64,000 nucleotides of DNA from Rhodobacterales bacterium LSUCC0387 (GTDB lineage Bacteria > Pseudomonadota > Alphaproteobacteria > Rhodobacterales > Rhodobacteraceae), in NCBI GenBank assembly GCA_015689775.1, contig WVSR01000001.1:124001-188000 (forward strand), read 5' to 3'. The position numbers were made by a program, and so were the translations under genes. Positions within the stretch are counted from its first letter, which is position 1. Each line of letters starts with the position of its first letter. Under the pieces are notes generated by a model. It did not search any database. It saw only the letters and a list, made by a program, of their open reading frames with translations, and was not told where the DNA came from. Of the stretch, positions 45,482 to 55,592 are shown one piece after another.

Positions 45482-46401
45482 CACAGACTCCCCTCCAGAT
45501 CATTGGGCCAGAGGCAGAAGCCAAGCTTGATTGGCTCAAACTTGGCGCGGCTTTGGAGGCGGGGCATAAGCTGCCGCGTGCGGAGATTTCGGATAGTTTC
45601 CTCTATCGCGGCAAGGACACGCTGCTCAATCGTGCCGCATGGATTGACGGGCTTGGCCTCTTGGTGAAATCGGCCACAATCTTTCCCGAGAACGGCGCGC
45701 AAAATTTGGCCGCCGTGAATGGTGGTGCAGCGCTTTACAGCGATAAGAACGGCCTTCTTGAGGCTTTGGTCGATTTCCATCTTTTGACCAAATATAAGAC
45801 CGCAGGCGATAGCCTTTCTGCCACGATGAAACTGGCGCGGCCCAATAGCAAAACCATTTTGATCGTCGGCGCAGGCACAGTTGGCCACTCGTTGCGCGCG
45901 GCTTATGGCGCAGGGTTTCCTGAGGCGCGCTTCCTTATCTGGAACCGCAATACATCGCGGGCCGAGGCCCTTGCCCGCGATTTCTCGAATACGGATGTCG
46001 CCGAAAGCCTAGCGGATGCGGTGCAGCAGGCCGATATCGTCACCTGTGCAACCATGGTGACAGAACCCATCTTGCGGGGTGAGTGGCTGAAGGCAGGACA
46101 GCATATCGACCTAATCGGGGCCTATCGCCCCGACATGCGCGAGGCGGATGATGCAGCGCTCAAAAAGGCGCGTATCTTTGTCGACAGCCGTGCCACCACG
46201 ATTGAGCATATTGGCGAATTGAAACGCCCCATCGCGGCAGGGGTTATCACAGCAGACGATGTTGTGGCCGATTATTACGACATCGCCTCTGGCACCTTTG
46301 CGCGGGACAATGACGCAGAAATAACGCTGTTCAAAAACGGCGGCGGCGCCCACCTTGACCTTATGACCGCCGCCTATATCCGTGATGCGGTGAAGGGTTA
46401 G
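45478..46401 (+). CDS. Ornithine cyclodeaminase / mu-crystallin family protein
   Basis: 307 residues. The NAD-binding loop is ILIVGAGTVGHSLRAAYG (about 123-140), followed by DIVTCATMVTEPIL and DLIGAYRPDMREAD, family signatures. Members convert ornithine to proline or reduce cyclic imines such as delta-1-pyrroline-2-carboxylate. The neighbourhood does not decide between these. It is coupled to the HAD gene by an ATGA overlap and shares four bases of stop with the convergent MFS gene. Confidence 0.9.
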   Translation: MTQTPLQIIGPEAEAKLDWLKLGAALEAGHKLPRAEISDSFLYRGKDTLLNRAAWIDGLGLLVKSATIFPENGAQNLAAVNGGAALYSDKNGLLEALVDFHLLTKYKTAGDSLSATMKLARPNSKTILIVGAGTVGHSLRAAYGAGFPEARFLIWNRNTSRAEALARDFSNTDVAESLADAVQQADIVTCATMVTEPILRGEWLKAGQHIDLIGAYRPDMREADDAALKKARIFVDSRATTIEHIGELKRPIAAGVITADDVVADYYDIASGTFARDNDAEITLFKNGGGAHLDLMTAAYIRDAVKG

Positions 46402-47645
46402 GCGGCCAGCGCCCGCTCGCGCAGGGGGCTTTCTTTCACGGGCAAATGTACGATGGCCGAAAGCAGCCCTACGCCAATACCCACCCACCAAACCGTGGTG
46501 TAGGTGCCATGCAGGTCATACATCCAACCGCCAAGCCAAACCCCGATGAAGCTACCCAATTGATGGCTAAAGAACACGATGCCGTAGAGTGTGCCCATAT
46601 AGCGCAGCCCATAAATATACCCCAAAAGTCCTGAGGTTAGCGGCACTGTGGCCAACCAGAGCGCGCCCATCGTGACCGAAAACACAATCACCGTTAGGGG
46701 CGTGATCGGCATTAAAATGAACGCTGCCGCAATGATGGTGCGGCCAAAATAGATGCCCGCAAGCAGGTATTTCTTAGAATAGCGTTTGCCCAAATAGCCC
46801 GCCAAGATCGTGCCACCAATATTGGCCAAGCCAATCAGCGAGATCGACACCGCCCCAAGCGCAGATGTGGTCGTGATGCCCAAAGAATGTAGGAAAGATC
46901 CAGGCTCTATCGGGCCACAAAGTTCGGTCACAAATGCAGGAAAATGCGCAGTGACAAAGGCAAGCTGATACCCACAGGAAAAGAAGCCGATAAAAATCAG
47001 ACTCAAAGACGGGTCACGAAATGCTTTGCCCAAAATCGCGCTCATGCTTTCGTCAAGTTCTGCTTTGGACAAAAGCGCAGGCGCGCGCAGCATGGGAAGG
47101 AACAAAAGAGAGGCCAAAATTCCCACTGCAAAGATCAAAAAGACGCTTTGCCATGGCATCACCGCCAACAGCGCCTCGGCCACAGGCGCACCAAAGACCT
47201 GACCCGTAGAGCCCGCTGCGGTCGCAATCCCAAGCGCGAGTGAGCGATGCTCATCAGATGCGGCACGGCCCACAATCGCCAAGATCACGCCAAAACCCGT
47301 GCCCGCAACGCCAAAGCCCACAAGAATTTCCAAAAGCTGATGCGCGCCGGGCGTGATCGCATAAGCCGAAAAAACCAAGCCAGCCGCATACATCAAAGCG
47401 CCAATGATAATGGCTTTGCGATCCCCGAATTTCTCAGCAATCGCGCCAAAAATCGGCTGCCCCACGCCCCAAGCAAGGTTTTGGATGGCAAGAGCCAAAG
47501 AAAACTCTGCGCGCAGCCAACCAAATTCGTCCGCTATGGGAATTTGAAAAACCCCAAAACTTGCTCGAATGGCAAAGCCGATCATAATAATAAAACAGCC
47601 CCCGATGAGGACGGGGGTGAAAATCGAATTGCGCTGCATCTTCAT
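46398..47645 (-). CDS. Major facilitator superfamily transporter
   Basis: 415 residues with twelve predicted helices. The motif-A-like loop GAIAEKFGDRKAIIIG follows helix 2, and GYLGKRYSKKYLL lies between helices 8 and 9. The sequence resembles monocarboxylate/oxalate-formate antiporter-like carriers, but no substrate can be assigned. ATG 47645 was chosen at the start of the first conserved helix, with GACAGGA upstream; a second ATG follows six bases later. It ends with a TTAG stop overlap against the convergent cyclodeaminase gene. Confidence 0.9.
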   Translation of the reverse strand: MKMQRNSIFTPVLIGGCFIIMIGFAIRASFGVFQIPIADEFGWLRAEFSLALAIQNLAWGVGQPIFGAIAEKFGDRKAIIIGALMYAAGLVFSAYAITPGAHQLLEILVGFGVAGTGFGVILAIVGRAASDEHRSLALGIATAAGSTGQVFGAPVAEALLAVMPWQSVFLIFAVGILASLLFLPMLRAPALLSKAELDESMSAILGKAFRDPSLSLIFIGFFSCGYQLAFVTAHFPAFVTELCGPIEPGSFLHSLGITTTSALGAVSISLIGLANIGGTILAGYLGKRYSKKYLLAGIYFGRTIIAAAFILMPITPLTVIVFSVTMGALWLATVPLTSGLLGYIYGLRYMGTLYGIVFFSHQLGSFIGVWLGGWMYDLHGTYTTVWWVGIGVGLLSAIVHLPVKESPLRERALAA

Positions 47646-47756
47646 TTGTCCTGTCAAAGGCCGCAGGCCTGTCATGCTGCGACAGACATTGCGCCGCATG
47701 CCCAAGGGCGTCAATGCTGATTGCGCACGCAAACCCTCTGGCCAGACGGGCCAGAG

Positions 47757-48857
47757 ATGTCCTATGAGGCGCTTATGTCGCAACATTTGACCGCCATATA
47801 CGACACCCGCGTCAGCGAAGGCTTACTGCGCGCAGACCCCGCGCAGCGCGAGGTTTTGCATCGATTTGAATCCTTGCGCGAAACACTTGAGGCGCGGCCA
47901 AAATCAGGGCTTCTTGCACGTTTCTTTCAGGAAAAACCACAATCTGGCCTACATAGTCGCGGATTTTATGTCTGGGGCGAGGTTGGGCGCGGAAAATCCA
48001 TGATTATGGATTTGTTCTTTGCGCATACGGCAATTAACGGCAAACGCCGCGTCCATTTTCATGCGTTTATGCAAGAAATTCAATCGGCACTGCACGAGGC
48101 GCGCAAAACAGGCACAGATGATGCGTTGAAACCCGTGGCCCAGGCAATTTCAAAAGACCTGCGCCTGCTGTGTTTTGACGAGATGCAAATCACCGATATC
48201 ACCGATGCCATGATTGTCAGCCGCCTCTTTGAGGCATTATTCAAGGCCGGGGTGAGCATCGTCATCACCTCCAATCGCCCCCCAAAAGATTTGTATAAAG
48301 ACGGGTTGAACCGACAGCTATTTTTGCCGTTTATCACGCTATTAGAGCAAGAATTAGAGGTGATTGAAATGCAATCACCCACCGATTACCGCCAAGACAG
48401 ATTGTCAGGTGAAACCACCTATTTCACGCCCATCACCGCCGCCACGCGGCGGAGCCTTGATAAAATTTGGCACGATCTGACCCAGGGGCAGGAAGAACCT
48501 CTGGATTTAGAGATCAAAAGCCGGCATGTCGTCATCCCACATTATTGGGCAGGCATGGCCCGCGCCGATTTCTGGGAGCTGTGCGGCAAACCTTTAGGCG
48601 CGGCTGATTATCTGGCGCTCACTGGGGCGGTAAAATTGCTGATGTTGGAGAATGTCCCGCGTCTTGGCATCCACAATTTCAACGAGGCAAAACGCTTTGT
48701 CACACTCATTGACGCGCTTTACGAGGCAGGTATCCGCGTGATCCTATCTGCCGATGATGTACCAGAACATCTTTACGCCAAGGGCACGGGCAGTTTCGAA
48801 TTTAAACGCACCGCCAGCCGCCTGCGCGAGATGCAATCGGCGGATTGGGGCCAATAG
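47757..48857 (+). CDS. zapE: Cell division protein ZapE (AFG1-like ATPase)
   Basis: 366 residues. Walker A is WGEVGRGKSMIMDLFF, Walker B LLCFDEMQITDITDAM, and the sensor SNRPPKDLYKDGLNR motif is typical of AFG1/ZapE. In E. coli ZapE acts on FtsZ at the septum under stress. The ATG at 47757 was chosen because the conserved helix begins there; a TTG 36 bases upstream is possible. It is divergent from the MFS gene. Confidence 0.95.
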   Translation: MSYEALMSQHLTAIYDTRVSEGLLRADPAQREVLHRFESLRETLEARPKSGLLARFFQEKPQSGLHSRGFYVWGEVGRGKSMIMDLFFAHTAINGKRRVHFHAFMQEIQSALHEARKTGTDDALKPVAQAISKDLRLLCFDEMQITDITDAMIVSRLFEALFKAGVSIVITSNRPPKDLYKDGLNRQLFLPFITLLEQELEVIEMQSPTDYRQDRLSGETTYFTPITAATRRSLDKIWHDLTQGQEEPLDLEIKSRHVVIPHYWAGMARADFWELCGKPLGAADYLALTGAVKLLMLENVPRLGIHNFNEAKRFVTLIDALYEAGIRVILSADDVPEHLYAKGTGSFEFKRTASRLREMQSADWGQ

Positions 48858-48920
48858 ATCGCGGCAAGGCTTGCAAAAACTGAACTGATCGGTTTACAAT
48901 GAGATCAGGGGGTATGCGCC

Positions 48921-49538
48921 ATGAACATGCAAGCACAGACACGCAAAGGTCGAAAATTCGATCAAGTCATTGATGGCGCGCGTAATATTTTCCTGAGCCA
49001 AGGGTTCGAAGGGGCAAGTGTCGATGTGATCGCACGCCAAGCGGGCGTGTCCAAAGCCACGCTTTATTCATATTTCCCTGATAAACAAGCGTTATTTATG
49101 GCGGTTCTTAACCAAGAATGCGACCTGCAACGCCGTGCGCAAATGGATATCGAATTTCTGCAGCGCGATGTTCGCGATGCCTTGCACCATTTGGCCTATT
49201 CAATGCTTGAATTCCTGATGTCGGACGAAGGTGTCTCGATCTTCCGCGTCTGCGTGGCTGAGGCCCAAAGGTTCCCCAAATTGGGGCGCGCTTTCTATGA
49301 AACCGGCCCCTCAACGGCCATGTCCCATGTCGCGGGCTATCTCAGCACGCCAAAAGTGGGCAATATGCTTGATATAGATGACCCGATGAAGGCCGCGGAT
49401 TTGTTCATGAAGCTGTGCCGCGGTGATCTGATGCTGCGCCGTCTTTTATGTGTCAGCAACGAAACCACCCATGAAGAAGTGTCCGAAGCCGCAGATGAGG
49501 TGGTGGCTACATTTATAGCACGGTATCGCAAGGCCTAA
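48921..49538 (+). CDS. TetR family transcriptional regulator
   Basis: 205 residues. An N-terminal helix-turn-helix (SVDVIARQAGVSKATLYSYF, about 34-53) is followed by an all-helical ligand-binding domain with the sequence FRVCVAEAQRFPKLGRAFYE found in AcrR-like members. Ligand and targets are unknown; no transporter or enzyme gene is coupled to it. A GGGGG-type ribosome site precedes ATG 48921, with another in-frame ATG two codons on. Its stop overlaps that of the convergent acetyltransferase gene (CTAA). Confidence 0.92.
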   Translation: MNMQAQTRKGRKFDQVIDGARNIFLSQGFEGASVDVIARQAGVSKATLYSYFPDKQALFMAVLNQECDLQRRAQMDIEFLQRDVRDALHHLAYSMLEFLMSDEGVSIFRVCVAEAQRFPKLGRAFYETGPSTAMSHVAGYLSTPKVGNMLDIDDPMKAADLFMKLCRGDLMLRRLLCVSNETTHEEVSEAADEVVATFIARYRKA

Positions 49539-50041
49539 TCCATAAGAGATTTGAACATCACAAGGGCGTCCACCAAACCTTTGCTTGGATGATCAAATGC
49601 TTGTGGCAAACGGCCCACAATCTCAAAACCTGCTTTTTGCCATGTCGCAACCGCACGCCTGTTTTCCGAGACGACAAAGTTATACTGCATCCCGCGATAT
49701 CCCTCGGCGCGGGCAGTCTGGAGCGAATGCGCCAACATCGTGCGCGCAATTCCGCGCCCTTGCGCCGCTGTGGCAGTGATATACCCGCAATTGCAGATAT
49801 GGGCGCCCCCGCCCGCCTGATTGGGACGGATGTAATAGGTGCCAACGACCTCACCACCCTGTTCCGCTATGAACACCGACTTTTCAGGGGCCGTCCAAAA
49901 GGCCAGTGCGGCGGTCTCGGATATGTCAGGGTCGACTGTGTATGTATCACCCACCCGAAACACAGGCAGCAATAGGGATACAAGCACCGCGTCATCGCGG
50001 GCCGTTTTTGGGCGAATTATAATTTTGGTTTTCGCGTTCAT
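49535..50041 (-). CDS. GNAT family N-acetyltransferase
   Basis: 168 residues. The GNAT core is visible: strand FIAEQGGEVVGTYYIRPN, acetyl-CoA loop QGRGIARTMLAHSL and the late strand NRRAVATWQKAGFEIVG. It acetylates an unknown amine. ATG 50041 begins MNAKTKIIIRPKT, the natural first strand; an upstream in-frame ATG at 50077 adds a non-conserved tail. It is convergent with the TetR gene and divergent from the rimP operon. Confidence 0.88.
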   Translation of the reverse strand: MNAKTKIIIRPKTARDDAVLVSLLLPVFRVGDTYTVDPDISETAALAFWTAPEKSVFIAEQGGEVVGTYYIRPNQAGGGAHICNCGYITATAAQGRGIARTMLAHSLQTARAEGYRGMQYNFVVSENRRAVATWQKAGFEIVGRLPQAFDHPSKGLVDALVMFKSLMD

Positions 50042-50086
50042 ATCGCGCAAATGGCCACGCCACGCCCCAAAGCGCAAGATGGCAGC

Positions 50087-50115
50087 TTGCTATAACCTCC
50101 GATTCTCTCTATATG
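50087..50115 (+). promoter_or_regulatory. Promoter of the rimP-nusA-infB operon
   Basis: A -35-like TTGCTA (50087-50092) and a -10-like TATATG (50110-50115) are 17 bases apart. Transcription would begin near 50122, just before the attenuator-like leader. Both elements deviate from consensus, so this is a prediction. Confidence 0.5.
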
Positions 50116-50121
50116 ACAGGT

Positions 50122-50194
50122 CAACAGGTGCTTGGGGGTCCAAACTCCACGCTCCACCCTAGATGCTTCCGCGGGCCCTGTGGCCCGTTTTTTT
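50122..50194 (+). ncRNA. rimP-leader attenuator with premature terminator
   Basis: A leader of about 70 bases ends in a textbook intrinsic terminator: CGGGCC (50172-50177), loop CTGT, GGCCCG (50182-50187) and seven T (50188-50194), only 15 bases before the rimP start. A terminator placed before the first gene of the rimP-nusA-infB operon matches the alphaproteobacterial rimP-leader proposed from premature-terminator surveys. The alternative antiterminator pairing was not resolved by eye, and a free-standing small RNA is also possible. Confidence 0.65.
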
Positions 50195-50209
50195 ATGTCC
50201 ATAGGCCTT

Positions 50210-50794
50210 ATGCCCAACCTGATCGCAAAATCGAGCATTGATCGCCGCATGGCTGAGATCATCACCCCTGTCATCGAAGATATGGGGTTTGATCTGGTGC
50301 GTGTGCGCCTGATGGGCGGCGAAACAAAAACCCTACAGGTGATGGCAGACCGCCCCGATGGCGGAATCAATGTGGATGATTGCGCCGATATCTCAACCGC
50401 AATTTCGGCAAGCCTTGATGTCGAAGATCCGATTGAAGGTGCTTATAACCTCGAAGTTTCTAGCCCCGGTATCGACCGCCCGCTGACGCGGTTGAAGGAT
50501 TTCGATATCTGGCAGGGCTATGAAGCCAAGCTTGAAACAAGCGAAATGATCGATGGCCGCAAACGCTTCAAGGGTGTTTTGGCAGGGATCGAAAACGATG
50601 AAGTGCTTATCAATGTTGAGCAAGGCGGCGAGACGGTCACCCTTGGCCTCAATTTTGATTGGCTTTCAGATGCGAAGCTCGTTCTGACCGATGACTTGAT
50701 TGCCGAGATGCTGCACCAGCGCAAAGCCTCGGAGGTCACTGACGAAACCCAATTTGATGAAATCACGCAAGAGCCCGAAGAGGCGGAGGACTGA
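50210..50794 (+). CDS. rimP: Ribosome maturation factor RimP
   Basis: 194 residues. The core [20 protein letters not shown] is the family signature, and the C-terminal SH3-like domain holds [13 protein letters not shown]. RimP is needed for 30S assembly. The ATG at 50210 ([13 protein letters not shown]) matches the typical N-terminus; an ATG at 50195 sits in the terminator's T-run. The last 25 residues are acidic. It is the first gene of rimP-nusA-ylxR-infB. Confidence 0.94.
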   Translation: MPNLIAKSSIDRRMAEIITPVIEDMGFDLVRVRLMGGETKTLQVMADRPDGGINVDDCADISTAISASLDVEDPIEGAYNLEVSSPGIDRPLTRLKDFDIWQGYEAKLETSEMIDGRKRFKGVLAGIENDEVLINVEQGGETVTLGLNFDWLSDAKLVLTDDLIAEMLHQRKASEVTDETQFDEITQEPEEAED

Positions 50795-50800
50795 AAATCC

Positions 50801-52396
50801 ATGGCTATTACATCAGCAAACCAACTTGAGCTGTTGCAAACAGCAGAGGCCGTTGCCCGCGAAAAGATGATCGACCCCGATCTAGTCATCGTGGCAATGG
50901 AAGAAAGCCTCGCCCGCGCAGCGAAATCGCGTTACGGCTCGGAATTGGATATCCGCGTTTCAATTGATCGCAAGACAGGCCGCGCGACCTTTGCCCGTGT
51001 TCGCACCGTGGTTGAGGAAATCGAAAACCATTTCGTTGAAATGAACCTGCGGGATGCGCGTGCCTACAAAGCAGATGCAGAAATCGGTGACGAGATCATT
51101 GACGAAGTGCCCCCTGTCGAAATGGGCCGTATTGCCGCGCAAAGCGCCAAGCAGGTGATCCTGCAAAAAGTGCGCGAAGCTGAGCGTGATCGCCAATACG
51201 AAGAATTCAAAGACCGCGCAGGCACAATCATCAACGGTGTCGTAAAGCGCGAAGAATATGGCAATGTGATTGTCGATATTGGCCGCGGCGAAGCCGTTTT
51301 GCGCCGTAATGAAAAAATTGGACGCGAAAGCTATCGCCCCAACGAGCGTATCCGCTGCTATATTAAAGATGTCCGCCGCGAGGCGCGCGGCCCTCAGGTT
51401 TTCCTCAGCCGCACCGCGCCCGAATTCATGGCGGAATTGTTTAAGATGGAAGTGCCTGAAATCTACGATGGCATCATCGAGATCAAGGCGGTTGCCCGTG
51501 ACCCGGGCTCTCGCGCGAAGATCGCGGTTATTTCCTATGATAATTCGATTGATCCCGTAGGCGCTTGTGTGGGTATGCGCGGCAGCCGCGTGCAGGCTGT
51601 GGTGAACGAGTTGCAGGGCGAAAAAATTGACATCATTCCATGGAATGAGGACGCCCCAACCTTCCTTGTGAATGCGCTGCAGCCTGCCGAAGTGACCAAA
51701 GTGGTTTTGGATGAAGATGCAGGGAAAATCGAAGTTGTTGTTCCTGATGAACAGCTGTCCCTTGCCATTGGGCGCCGCGGTCAAAATGTTCGCTTGGCAA
51801 GCCAATTGACGGGCCTTGATATCGACATCCTCACCGAGGAAGAAGAAAGCGCGCGCCGTCAGGCCGAATTCGCTGAACGCACCAAGCTGTTCATGGATAC
51901 GCTGGATTTGGACGAATTCTTTGCCCAGCTTCTGGTATCTGAAGGCTTCACCTCTTTGGAAGAGGTTGCCTATGTCGAGCAAGAAGAATTGCTTGGCATT
52001 GATGGTGTCGATGAAGCAACCGCAGAAGAGCTTCAAGCCCGTGCGCGTGACTTTATCGAAGAGCAAAACCGCAAAACCCTCGAAAGCGCCAAGGCACTTG
52101 GCGTCGAACAAAGCCTGATTGATTTCGAAGGGCTAACGCCACAAATGCTAGAGGCGCTTGGCCAAGATGGGGTCAAAACGCTTGAAGACTTCGCAACCTG
52201 TGCTGATTGGGAATTGGCAGGCGGTTGGACAACCGTAAATGGCGAGCGCGTCAAAGATGAAGGCGTGCTTGAGAAATTCGATGTCAGCCTGGAAGAAGCC
52301 CAAAACATGGTCATGTCTGCTCGTTTGGCCTTGGGTTGGGTTACCGAAGAAGATCTTGCATCTGACAAAGAAGACATAGGCGAAGAAGAAGAGTAA
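50801..52396 (+). CDS. nusA: Transcription termination/antitermination factor NusA
   Basis: 531 residues. In order: N-terminal RNA polymerase-binding domain (1-130, DPDLVIVAMEESLARA), S1 domain (about 135-200, GVVKREEYGNVIVDIGRGEA), two KH domains (VGACVGMRGSRVQAVVNEL and LAIGRRGQNVRLASQL), and C-terminal helix-hairpin repeats typical of proteobacteria. It controls pausing, termination and antitermination. It follows rimP by six bases and precedes the ylxR gene. Confidence 0.97.
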   Translation: MAITSANQLELLQTAEAVAREKMIDPDLVIVAMEESLARAAKSRYGSELDIRVSIDRKTGRATFARVRTVVEEIENHFVEMNLRDARAYKADAEIGDEIIDEVPPVEMGRIAAQSAKQVILQKVREAERDRQYEEFKDRAGTIINGVVKREEYGNVIVDIGRGEAVLRRNEKIGRESYRPNERIRCYIKDVRREARGPQVFLSRTAPEFMAELFKMEVPEIYDGIIEIKAVARDPGSRAKIAVISYDNSIDPVGACVGMRGSRVQAVVNELQGEKIDIIPWNEDAPTFLVNALQPAEVTKVVLDEDAGKIEVVVPDEQLSLAIGRRGQNVRLASQLTGLDIDILTEEEESARRQAEFAERTKLFMDTLDLDEFFAQLLVSEGFTSLEEVAYVEQEELLGIDGVDEATAEELQARARDFIEEQNRKTLESAKALGVEQSLIDFEGLTPQMLEALGQDGVKTLEDFATCADWELAGGWTTVNGERVKDEGVLEKFDVSLEEAQNMVMSARLALGWVTEEDLASDKEDIGEEEE

Positions 52397-52419
52397 GCCC
52401 AATTTCAGGAGCCAAAACC

Positions 52420-53058
52420 ATGTCCCGTGGCGGTGCCACCAAAACCAAAGACACGTCCGAGCGGCGCTGTATCGCAACAGGCGACACAGCGCCAAAAGCG
52501 GGGCTGTTGCGTTTTGTGGTCAGTCCTGAAAATGTGGTGACGCCCGATATCCTTGAACGACTACCAGGCCGAGGCATATGGTGCAGTGCAGATCGCGCGG
52601 CGGTGGAATTGGTGGTCAAAAAAAACCTCTTCTCCCGCTCAGCCAAGGCCCAGGTCACTGTGCCAGATAATTTGGTGGGCACGCTTGAAACCCTGCTTGC
52701 GCGGCGCATTGGTGATTTGATTGCTTTAGCACGCAAATCGGGCGATGCCGTTGCAGGGTTCGAAAAGGTTAAAGATTGGCTTGCCACGCGCTCTGTGCGG
52801 GTGCTGCTGCAAGCTTCAGACGGGTCTGAACGGGGCAAGTCCAAGCTGTGGACACCTGAAGGCGCACGCTACTTCGCTTGCCTGACAGCTTTTGAATTAG
52901 GTTTGGCATTCGGGCGAGAAACTGTAATACATGGCGCGCTGGCGACTGGCGGACTCGGCGATCGTGTTGTAGAGGAAGCAGCAAAGCTGCAAGGGCTGCG
53001 GCCCAAAACCAGCTTGAACAACGGCGAGACCGTTGGGAAGGACAAGAAAGACGCATGA
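52420..53058 (+). CDS. YlxR/DUF448 RNA-binding protein with fused L7Ae-like domain
   Basis: 212 residues. The N-terminal YlxR domain shows [18 protein letters not shown] and [11 protein letters not shown] (about 8-60), a nucleic-acid-binding fold. The C-terminal half (about 90-200) has the alanine-rich L7Ae-like pattern found fused to DUF448 in alphaproteobacteria. It is the conserved third member of the nusA-infB operon and probably assists ribosome or nucleoid function. Its stop overlaps infB (ATGA). Confidence 0.88.
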   Translation: MSRGGATKTKDTSERRCIATGDTAPKAGLLRFVVSPENVVTPDILERLPGRGIWCSADRAAVELVVKKNLFSRSAKAQVTVPDNLVGTLETLLARRIGDLIALARKSGDAVAGFEKVKDWLATRSVRVLLQASDGSERGKSKLWTPEGARYFACLTAFELGLAFGRETVIHGALATGGLGDRVVEEAAKLQGLRPKTSLNNGETVGKDKKDA

Positions 53059-55544
53059 GCGATCAAGACGGAAAAAAACCACTCGGACTATCTGGCGGCG
53101 CCCGCAACGGACGCGTGAACCAGAGCTTTTCGCGAGGACGCACGAAAACGGTTGTTGTGGAGACCAAGCGCAAGCGCGTTATGGTTCCCAAATCGGGTGC
53201 AGGCGGCAAAGACGATGGCACGAGTGATATGGAGGGTGGCAACGCGTCTGCCAATCCAGAACTCGAACGCCGTATGAAGGCCGTGATGGCCGCCAAGGCT
53301 CGTGAGACCGAAGACGAAGAACAGCGCCAGCGCGAAGAGCAGGAACGCGAAGAAGAGCGTCTGCGCCGCCGTGCAGAGGCAGAGGCCCGTGAACGCGAAG
53401 AGCGTGAACGCGAAGAGGCCATCCGCCTCAAGGAAGAAGAGGAGCGCCGCCGCCTTGAGAAATCAAAGGCTGCGAAGTCTCAGAAGGCGGACAGTGCCCC
53501 TGTGGTGACATCCCCCGCAGATCTGCCTGACCCTGCAGTCGTAGCCGCCCGTGCAAAATCAGCTCCAGCAGCTGCGCGCCGTGATGCAGATCGAGACGAC
53601 AAGCGGGAGCGCGTCTCCAAAGGTGATCGCGACAATAATGGCCGCCGTTCAGGCAAGCTGAGCGTCAATCAGGTTTTTTCTGATGGCGAAGGCGGGCGTC
53701 AGCGCAGCCTTGCTGCCATGAAGCGCAAACAAGAGCGTCAACGCCTAAAGGCCTTGGCATCCCAAGGTGACCGCGAAAAAATAGTCCGCGATGTGCAAAT
53801 TCCAGAAACCATCGTTGTTTCCGAATTGGCCAACCGCATGGCCGAGCGTGTAGCCGATGTGGTCAAATCGCTGATGCAAATGGGCATGATGGTCACGCAG
53901 AACCAATCCATCGATGCCGATACAGCAGAATTGATCGTCAGTGAATTCGGTCACCGCGTGCAGCGTGTGTCTGATGCTGATGTGGAGGATGTGATCAAGT
54001 TTGAGGAAGACAGCCCATCCGAGCTGCAACCACGGCCACCCGTAATCACCATCATGGGCCATGTTGACCACGGTAAGACCTCGCTGCTTGACCGCATTCG
54101 CAAAGCCAATGTTGTCTCTGGCGAAGCAGGTGGAATCACGCAGCATATTGGGGCCTATCAGGTGCGCGCCGAAAGCGGCGCGCTTTTGACCTTCCTTGAT
54201 ACGCCAGGTCACGCGGCCTTTACCTCCATGCGGGCACGTGGGGCGAATGTCACTGATATCGTGGTTCTTGTTGTTGCCGCTGATGACGCGGTCATGCCGC
54301 AGACAATCGAAGCGATTAACCACGCCAAAGCGGCCAAAGTGCCGATGATCGTGGCGATTAACAAAATCGACAAACCCGCTGCCAACCCTGACAAGGTGCG
54401 CACCGATTTGCTTCAGCATGAGGTGATCGTTGAGAAGATGTCAGGCGAGGTGCAGGATGTCGAAGTCTCCGCCGCCACTGGCCAAGGTTTGGATAAATTG
54501 CTTGAATCCATCGCGCTTCAAGCTGAACTGCTTGACCTGAAGGCCAACCCTGACCGCGCAGCCGGAGGTGCCGTCATCGAGGCGCAATTGGATGTGGGTC
54601 GTGGCCCTGTTGCGACTGTTCTGGTGCAACGCGGCACGCTGAAACAAGGCGATATCTTCGTTGTGGGCGAGCAATGGGGTAAAGTCCGCGCGCTGATCAA
54701 CGATCAGGGCGAGCGCGTTAAAGAAGCAGGGCCATCCGTCCCTGTTGAGGTTCTGGGCCTGAACGGCGCACCCGAAGCGGGTGACGTTTTGAACGTGGTG
54801 CAAACCGAAGCACAGGCACGCGAGATTGCGGATTACCGTATCCAAGTTGCCAAAGATAAACGTGCCGCAGCAGGTGCTGCGACAACCTTGGATCAGCTTT
54901 TGGCGAAGGCCAAGGCAGATGAAAATGTCAAAGAATTGCCCATCGTGGTCAAAGCCGACGTTCAAGGTTCGGCCGAAGCCATCGTTCAAGCGATGGAAAA
55001 AATCGGTAATGAAGAAGTGCGTGTGCGCGTCCTGCATTACGGGGTGGGCGCGATCACAGAATCCGATATAGGCTTGGCCGAGGCCTCGGGTGCGCCTGTC
55101 ATGGGCTTTAACGTCCGTGCCAATGCCCCTGCGCGCAATTCAGCCAACCAAAAGGGTGTAGAAATCCGCTATTACAGCGTGATCTATGACCTTGTAGATG
55201 ACGTGAAGGCCGCAGCTTCAGGTCTGCTTGGTGCTGAAATTCGCGAAAACTTCATTGGCTACGCCCAGATCAAAGAGGTGTTCCGCGTATCTGGTGTTGG
55301 CTCGGTTGCGGGCTGTCTGATCACCGAAGGTGTCGCGCGCCGCTCGGCGGGTGTGCGCCTGTTGCGCGATGATGTCGTGATCCACGAAGGCACGCTGAAA
55401 ACGCTCAAGCGCTTCAAAGACGAAGTCAAAGAAGTGCAATCGGGTCAGGAATGCGGCATGGCCTTTGAGAATTACGATGACATCCGCAAAGGCGATGTCA
55501 TCGAGATTTTCGAACGTGAAGAAGTTGAGCGTAAACTCAGCTAA
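53055..55544 (+). CDS. infB: Translation initiation factor IF-2
   Basis: 829 residues. A long charged N-terminal region (about 60-160, mostly E and R, predicted helix) precedes the IF2-N fold and the G domain: G1 [13 protein letters not shown]3 DTPGHAAF, G4 NKID. Domains II-IV follow, ending in [19 protein letters not shown]-2 brings initiator tRNA to the ribosome. It closes the rimP-nusA operon and shares a bidirectional terminator with the photosynthesis genes that begin on the other strand. Confidence 0.98.
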   Translation: MSDQDGKKPLGLSGGARNGRVNQSFSRGRTKTVVVETKRKRVMVPKSGAGGKDDGTSDMEGGNASANPELERRMKAVMAAKARETEDEEQRQREEQEREEERLRRRAEAEAREREEREREEAIRLKEEEERRRLEKSKAAKSQKADSAPVVTSPADLPDPAVVAARAKSAPAAARRDADRDDKRERVSKGDRDNNGRRSGKLSVNQVFSDGEGGRQRSLAAMKRKQERQRLKALASQGDREKIVRDVQIPETIVVSELANRMAERVADVVKSLMQMGMMVTQNQSIDADTAELIVSEFGHRVQRVSDADVEDVIKFEEDSPSELQPRPPVITIMGHVDHGKTSLLDRIRKANVVSGEAGGITQHIGAYQVRAESGALLTFLDTPGHAAFTSMRARGANVTDIVVLVVAADDAVMPQTIEAINHAKAAKVPMIVAINKIDKPAANPDKVRTDLLQHEVIVEKMSGEVQDVEVSAATGQGLDKLLESIALQAELLDLKANPDRAAGGAVIEAQLDVGRGPVATVLVQRGTLKQGDIFVVGEQWGKVRALINDQGERVKEAGPSVPVEVLGLNGAPEAGDVLNVVQTEAQAREIADYRIQVAKDKRAAAGAATTLDQLLAKAKADENVKELPIVVKADVQGSAEAIVQAMEKIGNEEVRVRVLHYGVGAITESDIGLAEASGAPVMGFNVRANAPARNSANQKGVEIRYYSVIYDLVDDVKAAASGLLGAEIRENFIGYAQIKEVFRVSGVGSVAGCLITEGVARRSAGVRLLRDDVVIHEGTLKTLKRFKDEVKEVQSGQECGMAFENYDDIRKGDVIEIFEREEVERKLS

Positions 55545-55561
55545 GCTATTCTGAAGATTAC

Positions 55562-55592
55562 AAAAAAGCGCGCTCCGCGGGGCGCGTTTTTT
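55562..55592. terminator. Bidirectional terminator between infB and tspO
   Basis: Stem CGCGCTC / GGGGCGCG (one T-G pair) flanked by six A on the left and six T on the right, so it works in both directions: after infB on the plus strand and after tspO on the minus strand. It marks the boundary between the housekeeping operon and the photosynthesis cluster. Confidence 0.88.

Noticed and set aside
50960-52111. Minus-strand frame antisense to nusA
   Set aside because: A phenylalanine- and histidine-rich shadow of nusA, which has all expected domains on the plus strand.
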